Assembly: GCA_038230975.1 (NCBI GenBank)
Contig: JBBRMF010000170.1
Location: 1-11,299, forward strand
DNA: 11,299 bases
Origin: JANXVV01 sp038230975
Lineage (GTDB): Bacteria > Planctomycetota > Phycisphaerae > Tepidisphaerales > Tepidisphaeraceae
Direction: 5' to 3'
This document shows positions 6,367 to 11,299 of the stretch, piece after piece; positions within the stretch are counted from its first letter, which is position 1, and every line of letters begins with the position of its first letter. The position numbers were made by a program, and so were the translations under genes. The notes under the pieces were generated by a model that saw nothing but the letters and a program-made list of their open reading frames with translations, was not told the DNA's origin and made no database searches.

Positions 6367-6369
6367 TCG
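6350..6369 (+). terminator. Possible hairpin at the convergent gene ends
   Basis: A 7-bp stem (cgatcac at 6350-6356 with gtgatcg at 6363-6369, 6-base loop) spans the TGA of the cyclophilin gene, and a T5 run follows about 15 bases later. The distance to the T-run is too long for a classic intrinsic terminator. The 24-base convergent gap leaves little other room for one. Confidence 0.25.
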
Positions 6370-6390
6370 ATTTCGGCCAGCGGGTTTTTC

Positions 6391-9300
6391 TCATTTGGCC
6401 TGCGCCAGCAGGTAGCTCATCAGATCATTGAAGTCTTTGAGAGCAATGACTTCTCCAAAATTGCCGGGCATCAGGGACAGGTTCGAGGGAATCGTTCGCT
6501 TGATCTTGTCTTTGGAAATGGGAATTTCTTTGCCGGTGGAATCGGCAACGGTCAGGGTATCGCCTTCTTCTCGGCGCAGGATGCCGGCGATGACATCGCC
6601 GGTGGTCAGGACGTAGGTGTTGTAGCGGAAGGCGGCATCCACATTGCGGCTGGGATCGAGGAGGTCTTCGCAAAGACGTGGGAGGCCGCGGACACCAATG
6701 CCATCGAGTTGCGGGCCGACACGCGCGCCGATCCCACCCACGCTATGACAGGCGATGCAGCTTTGCTGGAAGACTTTCAACCCGCGATCCAGCGAGGCGG
6801 TGGTACGGTCATAGGATCGAACGCGATCATTGATGAGTGCCTGAACCGCGACATCGGTTGCCGGGAGATTGGCAGTCAGTTTTGCAATTCGGGTGTCGAG
6901 ATCCGTGGGTTTCACCACTTTCAGGCGTTCGCGCACATTGGCATCCTGCAGCAAGCGTGGTGAAGCCTTGCCGGATTGCACGGCATCGAGCAGGGCATCG
7001 GCTCCGGCGGGAGTGGCGGCGAGGGATTTCGCGAGCGAAAGCTGGAGTTTCTGCGGGGCGGTACGAATGCCTTCGATGAACGCCGTCATTGTCGCGGGTG
7101 AGGTGTCGTGTTGAAGCGCAGTGGCAATGGCTTCACGCAGTGTGTCGGGGGCGGATGTGTCCAGCAGCAGCGCGGACATTTGTTTCAGGGACTCGCCGTG
7201 ATTCGGGTCTAGTTCCGGTAGCGCTTTGGCTGCGGCGATTCGCAAGGCCAGATCAGCCTTCTTGTCGGCGAGCATCATGGCGATCGGCGATGCCAGCTCG
7301 GTGATCTTTAGCGTTCGAGCAATGTCGACGGCAGCTCCCAGGCGTTGAACTTCAGAAGCGGCGGGAATTTTTACGACGGCGGGATCAAAACGTCCGAAGG
7401 CAAGCCATGCGTAAGCGGTGGCATCATCGGTGTCGGTGGCTTCGATATAACCGGATTTTCCTTCGAACTTTGCGAGATCCCAGGTGATCTTCTGCGCGCT
7501 GTCGTTGCGAGGCGGGGGCGATTCGGCCAATACGGCGTTGGTTTCGGCATCCTTGAGACGGACGATATTTTTGATCGGGTGCTCCGCCGGTGGAAGGCCA
7601 TTATGGCCGGCGATATAGAAGGACAACTTTGCGGGAATCACGAAATTCTTCGAGCGGATCACACCGGTGTTGGTTTCACCCAATGGCAATGAAGAAATGA
7701 ACCGCGCGGAGATATCATCGGCGCTTTTGCGAGTTTCCACGGACCAGGTTTCGCGATCGGGAACGGACTGGCCCAGACTGAAGCGGGTCCATCCACCGAA
7801 GGCCTCGGTGGGTTTGGAGAGCAGTCGCGATGCCAAGCCATGGCCCCATGTTCGCATCGATTTGCCGGGTGTGCTTCCGCGCTGCACAAGACCTTCCTCG
7901 AGCGCGCGGAACAGCCCGACCTGCGCCGAATCATCCTCGGCGAATTTCGTGGAGGCCAGTTGCGTGAGTTCTTCGGCGTTGGCATCGGTGCCATGTCTTC
8001 CGACGTGTCGAAATGTGGCGATCAATTTCTGCGCATCCAGAGACGCAGCACCGACTTGTCTGACCACCATCAGCGTCGATCCCGGCGATGTGGCACCGGC
8101 AGCTACGTCCATCAGGTCTTTCGAGTCCTGGTTGTTCCAGCCCGGCAGGGGCATTTTTTCAGCGATGGTGTTGTCGTTGAGTTGATTGCGAAGCGCGATT
8201 CGGAGCGTATGAATCAGGTGCATATCACTTGCAGGCGCATTCTGTCGAGCATCGAGCAAAGCACGGACGGTTTCTAATTGGGGATGTTGTCCGAGGGCGT
8301 CCGCGGCGCAGCGTTGCACCATGGGATCAGTATCTTTCAACCCGGCGAGCGCCGCTTCGCGCAATGATTCATTCCAGGGTTGAGTTTCCGAAAGCACGCG
8401 CATGGCATGGACGCGCACAAGCCGATCCGGATCGGCGGCAAATGATTTGAGCATTGCGTCATCCAGTGCTCCCAATCGCTTGAGAGCCCACATGCCGTGC
8501 GCTTTTTGAGAAGGCGTCGCGGCTTTGCCCAGCGCCAATTTCAACGGCTCCACGGCGGCCGGCCCGGTGACATTCGCCAGGTAGTTCATCGCGAGCATTC
8601 GGACGGTAAAGTTGGGATCGGAAAGATCGGCGATAAGTTCGACGGTCGATGCCTTGGTCAGATCGAATGTCTTTTGCGGAGCCGTTGGTGTTCCCTTGCC
8701 GGTGTAAACGATGCGCCAGATTCTTCCGCGTTCCCTGTCGCGGCCGGGATGATGCAGATCCACTTCGTAGTGACCGATGATGCGGTTATAAAAGTCTGCG
8801 ATGTAGAGCGCGCCATCGGGGCCCAGCTTCATGCAGACGGGCCGGAACCAGTGATCGTCACTGACGAGAAAATCCGGCGCATCATCGCCATGAAAAGCCG
8901 AGCCTCTGGGGGCAAGCTGGGCGCGGTTAATTTTGCCGGTGACCACGTTACCGACGAGCATCATGTTCTGATATTCCGCCGGGAATTGCGGGGCGACGTA
9001 ATCCACGAGACCGGCAATGGCGCTGGAGCCGAACATGTGATCGGTGATATCCGGGCCAAACCCCAGGCCATCGTGCGGGCGGCCGAAGCTCGGGTAATAA
9101 GACCCGCGCAAGGTGAGTAGAATCGGCATGGTTTCACAATCGCTCGTGAAAAGATTCCCGAGCGGATCGAAGCACATGCCAAATGGATTCACCTGCCCGG
9201 ATGTGTTGATTTGCAGATGCGAACCATCGGGCGCGAAGCGGTAAGTGTGACCGGATTCCATGGCAATTTCCGAACCATCGGAACCTTTGAGGCTCGACGC

Positions 9301-9894
9301 ATTTCGGAAGCCATGGACGGCATAGATCCGACCGTCGAATCCTTCGTTGAACGAGCCGGTCATGCCGTGCGTGTCATCGTGGGCTTGTCCGGTGATCAAA
9401 AGCGTGCGTTGGTCGGCTTTGCCATCTCCCTTGGTATCGGTGATGCGCCAGATGCCGGGCATGGAATAGACGATCGCGCTGTCATGGCCGTCGCGGGTGC
9501 GTTGCGGGAGAACGCCGATGGGAATGTTCAGGTTGTCCGCAAAAGTGCTGATTTTGCGGGCGTGACCGTCCGGTGCGAAATCGGCCAGAATCTTTACGGT
9601 ATCGCGCGTCGGTTGGCCGGCGGGTGCGGGGAAGGGGTATTCGATGGTATCCGTGACCCACAGTCGGCCTTTGTCATCGAAGGCGATGTTGATCGGCTTA
9701 TGGATGTCAGGCTCGCGGGCAACCATCTGCGCTTCGAAACCGGGTGGAAGGTGAAAAGACCTGGCTTCTTCAGCCGGCTCTTTCGGACCGTCCGCCACCA
9801 CCAACTCAGCGCCGCGAGCGGGCGATGGATTAAAATAAGGAACCGCAAAAACACCGAGACTGAGTAAACACGCGGCCGACATTTTCAAGTGCAT
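6391..9894 (-). CDS. PVC-type secreted haem protein: dehydrogenase-like propeller, HEAT repeats, terminal CxxCH domain
   Basis: This 1167-residue exported protein begins with a signal peptide (MHLKMSAACLLSLGVFAVPY, likely cleaved after A29 in ARGA). Residues about 45-400 match the membrane-bound-dehydrogenase/NHL-like propeller of Planctomycetes and Verrucomicrobia (IAFDDKGRLWVTDT, GFDGRIYAVHGFRN, DGALYIADFYNRIIGHYE). HEAT-like helices follow at about 425-590 and again at 880-1010, around a beta-rich, possibly carbohydrate-binding insert near 730-870. The tail is a haem domain: CIACH with C1046, C1049 and H1050, and MPGNF with M1142 as the likely second iron ligand. The family is thought to oxidise sugars or similar substrates at the cell surface, but the substrate is unknown. 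The start has GAAGG a few bases upstream, and a promoter lies at 9939-9968. An alternative ATG at codon 5 is possible. It is transcribed alone, after a gap from the pseudopilin gene. Confidence 0.92.
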   Translation of the reverse strand: MHLKMSAACLLSLGVFAVPYFNPSPARGAELVVADGPKEPAEEARSFHLPPGFEAQMVAREPDIHKPINIAFDDKGRLWVTDTIEYPFPAPAGQPTRDTVKILADFAPDGHARKISTFADNLNIPIGVLPQRTRDGHDSAIVYSMPGIWRITDTKGDGKADQRTLLITGQAHDDTHGMTGSFNEGFDGRIYAVHGFRNASSLKGSDGSEIAMESGHTYRFAPDGSHLQINTSGQVNPFGMCFDPLGNLFTSDCETMPILLTLRGSYYPSFGRPHDGLGFGPDITDHMFGSSAIAGLVDYVAPQFPAEYQNMMLVGNVVTGKINRAQLAPRGSAFHGDDAPDFLVSDDHWFRPVCMKLGPDGALYIADFYNRIIGHYEVDLHHPGRDRERGRIWRIVYTGKGTPTAPQKTFDLTKASTVELIADLSDPNFTVRMLAMNYLANVTGPAAVEPLKLALGKAATPSQKAHGMWALKRLGALDDAMLKSFAADPDRLVRVHAMRVLSETQPWNESLREAALAGLKDTDPMVQRCAADALGQHPQLETVRALLDARQNAPASDMHLIHTLRIALRNQLNDNTIAEKMPLPGWNNQDSKDLMDVAAGATSPGSTLMVVRQVGAASLDAQKLIATFRHVGRHGTDANAEELTQLASTKFAEDDSAQVGLFRALEEGLVQRGSTPGKSMRTWGHGLASRLLSKPTEAFGGWTRFSLGQSVPDRETWSVETRKSADDISARFISSLPLGETNTGVIRSKNFVIPAKLSFYIAGHNGLPPAEHPIKNIVRLKDAETNAVLAESPPPRNDSAQKITWDLAKFEGKSGYIEATDTDDATAYAWLAFGRFDPAVVKIPAASEVQRLGAAVDIARTLKITELASPIAMMLADKKADLALRIAAAKALPELDPNHGESLKQMSALLLDTSAPDTLREAIATALQHDTSPATMTAFIEGIRTAPQKLQLSLAKSLAATPAGADALLDAVQSGKASPRLLQDANVRERLKVVKPTDLDTRIAKLTANLPATDVAVQALINDRVRSYDRTTASLDRGLKVFQQSCIACHSVGGIGARVGPQLDGIGVRGLPRLCEDLLDPSRNVDAAFRYNTYVLTTGDVIAGILRREEGDTLTVADSTGKEIPISKDKIKRTIPSNLSLMPGNFGEVIALKDFNDLMSYLLAQAK

Positions 9895-9938
9895 GAATGA
9901 CCTTCAGATGGACATTTGAAATAAGTAACGATGCACCG

Positions 9939-9968
9939 ATTCTACCGCAAAACTTGCGCGGCGTTCAA
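9939..9968 (-). promoter_or_regulatory. Sigma-70-like promoter of the PVC haem protein gene
   Basis: On the minus strand TTGAAC (9963-9968) and TAGAAT (9939-9944) are separated by 18 bases. The -10 box matches the consensus at 5 of 6 positions and the -35 box at 4. The leader to the ATG is about 35-40 bases and contains the GAAGG ribosome site. Planctomycete promoters are poorly characterised, so the match is suggestive only. Confidence 0.5.
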
Positions 9969-9984
9969 ATTTAAAATGGGTAAG

Positions 9985-10002
9985 TCCGGTGAGCGTGCCG
10001 GA
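9985..10002 (-). terminator. Weak hairpin after the pseudopilin gene
   Basis: Arms tccgg (9985-9989) and ccgga (9998-10002) lie just past the TAA at 10006-10008, and a T-rich stretch follows about ten bases later on the minus strand. The stem is short. It would separate the pseudopilin transcript from the downstream haem protein promoter. Confidence 0.3.
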
Positions 10003-10005
10003 TGC

Positions 10006-10875
10006 TTATGGAGGCGGGGGCACGTCATCGTTCCCAAGGCCGGTGTAGTAGTGGACGGGGACGTCTTTGCCGTTCGACTCTGCGATGCCGCTGACATGGG
10101 AATCCAGAAAGAGGCAGTTGCACATCTTATTATGACGGTAGTATTCCCAGAGCGATTGATTGGTCGCGTATTTCGCGTGTCCGGGTGCGGTCACTCGCCA
10201 TTGCATTAAGTTGGTGGGATGGCCCATGGCGGACAGGACGTCGTCGTCGCATTCGAGACGGTGCTCGGCGGCGTCACTGCAGACGATGAATTCTGAATGA
10301 TTACGAATGCTCACCATTTTCCGCGATCGCCCTCGATTGTTGGAACTCGGGTCCACGGTGAGATATAGCGTCAGGCCGTATGTTGCGGGCTGTTTGGGGT
10401 CAGAGTAACCGCCTTCTGACGAATCCGGATCCATCTGAACCATGCTGGGACAGCGGAACATACCACGGGCCCTTTTGAGCACGGACTCTGCATTTTTGCC
10501 TTTGTAGGTAGCCGAGTCGCTGAAGTAAGGCAGGTATGCGACTCCCCAGAAGGCAAATGGGTCGAGGGGATCGAGGGGGTAGCCTTGGGGCCGTTCCCAA
10601 AGGCCATAATTAGGAGGGTAATAGTGAAAACGATCACGATTGTTGGAGGCGTAGGCTCGAATGGCAAAACCAATTTGGCGTAGATTTGACGCGCACTGAA
10701 TGCGTCGGGCCGACTCGCGCGCTTTGCCCAGCGCTGGAAGGAGAATTCCCATCAGCAACGCGATGATGCCAATCACCACCAGCAGTTCAACGAGTGTGAA
10801 TGCTCGCGCCGTACGGGGGGACGGCGACGACGCCGGTGCCAATGGGTTACGACTTGGAATAGTAGAGTCACTCAT
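10006..10875 (-). CDS. Pseudopilin-like protein with N-terminal methylation motif and variant H-X9-DG motif
   Basis: This 289-residue protein starts with a basic, proline-rich leader (about 25 residues) and then FTLVELLVVIGIIALLMGIL (26-45), the type IV pilin/type II secretion prepilin helix with E30 at position +5. Cleavage would be A25-F26, with Ala instead of the usual Gly before the cut. The following PALGKARESARRIQCASNLRQIG is typical of the large Planctomycete pseudopilin-like families. Near the end, H248 and D258 have nine residues between them, matching the prepilin-processing-associated H-X9-DG motif except that Ser259 replaces Gly. FRCPSM (140-145) has the Cys-Pro common in the family. 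The start chosen is ATG 10873-10875. The open frame reaches 11073, but its first 66 codons are arginine-rich and unlike a pilin leader. The role is probably surface display or secretion; the true partner is unknown. Confidence 0.88.
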   Translation of the reverse strand: MSDSTIPSRNPLAPASSPSPRTARAFTLVELLVVIGIIALLMGILLPALGKARESARRIQCASNLRQIGFAIRAYASNNRDRFHYYPPNYGLWERPQGYPLDPLDPFAFWGVAYLPYFSDSATYKGKNAESVLKRARGMFRCPSMVQMDPDSSEGGYSDPKQPATYGLTLYLTVDPSSNNRGRSRKMVSIRNHSEFIVCSDAAEHRLECDDDVLSAMGHPTNLMQWRVTAPGHAKYATNQSLWEYYRHNKMCNCLFLDSHVSGIAESNGKDVPVHYYTGLGNDDVPPPP

Positions 10876-11092
10876 TGAACCTAGTATGCCAAGGTTCGGT
10901 TTAGGCTGTATGTGCCGTCCACTGCAATTCAGCGGAATTCGTACATGTTTTTGCGGCTTCCCTTTGCGTGTATTCACGTAAGTGTTGAATCTGCAAGGGT
11001 ATCCCCCATCGCTCAATGCTGCCATCCGGCATTTCCTGCGCGACGTGAACTCCCTTTGAAGTGGAATTCCCAAACGCCGAATTGTCCAAACG

Positions 11093-11129
11093 CCAGCGGC
11101 CCCGCGAATCTGACTCGCGGGGCCGCTGG
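11093..11129 (-). terminator. Strong 15-bp hairpin terminator downstream of the PEP-CTERM gene
   Basis: Arms 11093-11107 and 11115-11129 are perfect reverse complements around the loop atctgac (plus strand). The hairpin begins 30 bases after the minus-strand stop of the PEP-CTERM gene. The downstream minus strand reads gtttggacaattc, so the U-tract is weak, but the stem is very GC-rich. The structure is symmetrical, so it would also block plus-strand reading. Confidence 0.7.
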
Positions 11130-11159
11130 AACTTATTTCAACTTACGGTCAAGACTCCA

Positions 11160-11299
11160 TCAGGCGTTACGACGACGGCGGGCGAGCAAGCCCATCGCGC
11201 CAAGACCCAGCAAGCTGAGCGTGGTCGGTTCCGGCACGCCGGACGCGATCACATCGCCGAAGGCACCGGCCTTGCCTTGAATCGTGTAACCCAAGGTCA
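11160..11299 (-). CDS. PEP-CTERM sorting-domain protein, C-terminal fragment
   Basis: The minus strand encodes at least 45 residues before TGA at 11160-11162, and the N-terminus is outside the window. It ends with VPEPTTLSLLGLGAMGLLAR and a further RRRNA: the PEP motif, a hydrophobic helix and an arginine cluster, the exact layout of a PEP-CTERM signal that directs an exported protein to exosortase-type processing in the cell envelope. About 20 residues before it (TLGYTIQGKAGAFGDVIASG) look like the end of a secreted beta-rich domain, which cannot be classified. Such proteins often belong to the surface or extracellular matrix. The hairpin terminator follows 30 bases after the stop. The gene is too short in view to name further. 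Confidence 0.9.
   Translation of the reverse strand, partial: TLGYTIQGKAGAFGDVIASGVPEPTTLSLLGLGAMGLLARRRRNA

Noticed and set aside
8497..9867. Plus-strand open frames of 207 and 218 codons opposite the haem protein gene
   Set aside because: They are shadows of the high-GC reverse gene, whose frame carries the signal peptide, propeller motifs and CxxCH.

Overview
The window looks like a stretch of a Planctomycetota chromosome, possibly class Phycisphaerae. Four features suggest this: a giant secreted protein joining a membrane-bound-dehydrogenase-type propeller, HEAT repeats and a terminal CxxCH haem domain (the Pirellula/Verrucomicrobium architecture); a pseudopilin-like protein with a variant H-X9-DG motif; a PEP-CTERM protein ending in an arginine cluster; and a RAYT-type transposase. 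Assignment below phylum level is inference. No rRNA, tRNA or CRISPR array was seen.

The left third (1-4013) is accessory DNA. It opens with the last 37 codons of an IS4-like transposase. Its stop codon lies in a 20-bp repeat that recurs inverted at 3210-3229. Next come a 20-bp tandem duplication and two hairpins that each carry a 5' GTAG on the minus strand, the classic layout of REP elements. A minus-strand toxin/immunity pair follows: a 5'-truncated RHS protein whose tail carries a PD-(D/E)XK plus QxxxY nuclease signature (1197-2702), overlapped by ATGA with a MORN/YwqK-like presumed immunity gene (361-1200). Upstream of the RHS fragment is an AT-rich patch with a small two-helix membrane protein (2781-2993), then a strong 18-bp inverted repeat (3097-3150), then a REP-associated tyrosine transposase (3342-4013). 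The arrangement resembles an orphan Rhs-CT/immunity module set among REP/RAYT and IS remnants.

The middle (4244-6366) holds two plus-strand housekeeping genes: a type II NADH:quinone oxidoreductase and a cyclophilin-type peptidyl-prolyl isomerase. A 248-bp spacer with several small hairpins separates them.

The right half is on the minus strand: the 1167-residue PVC-type haem protein (6391-9894) with a recognisable promoter, a pseudopilin-like protein (10006-10875), a 15-bp hairpin terminator (11093-11129), and the C-terminus of a PEP-CTERM protein that runs off the window (11160-11299). These three are separately spaced and do not look like one operon, but all are probably cell-surface or exported products.
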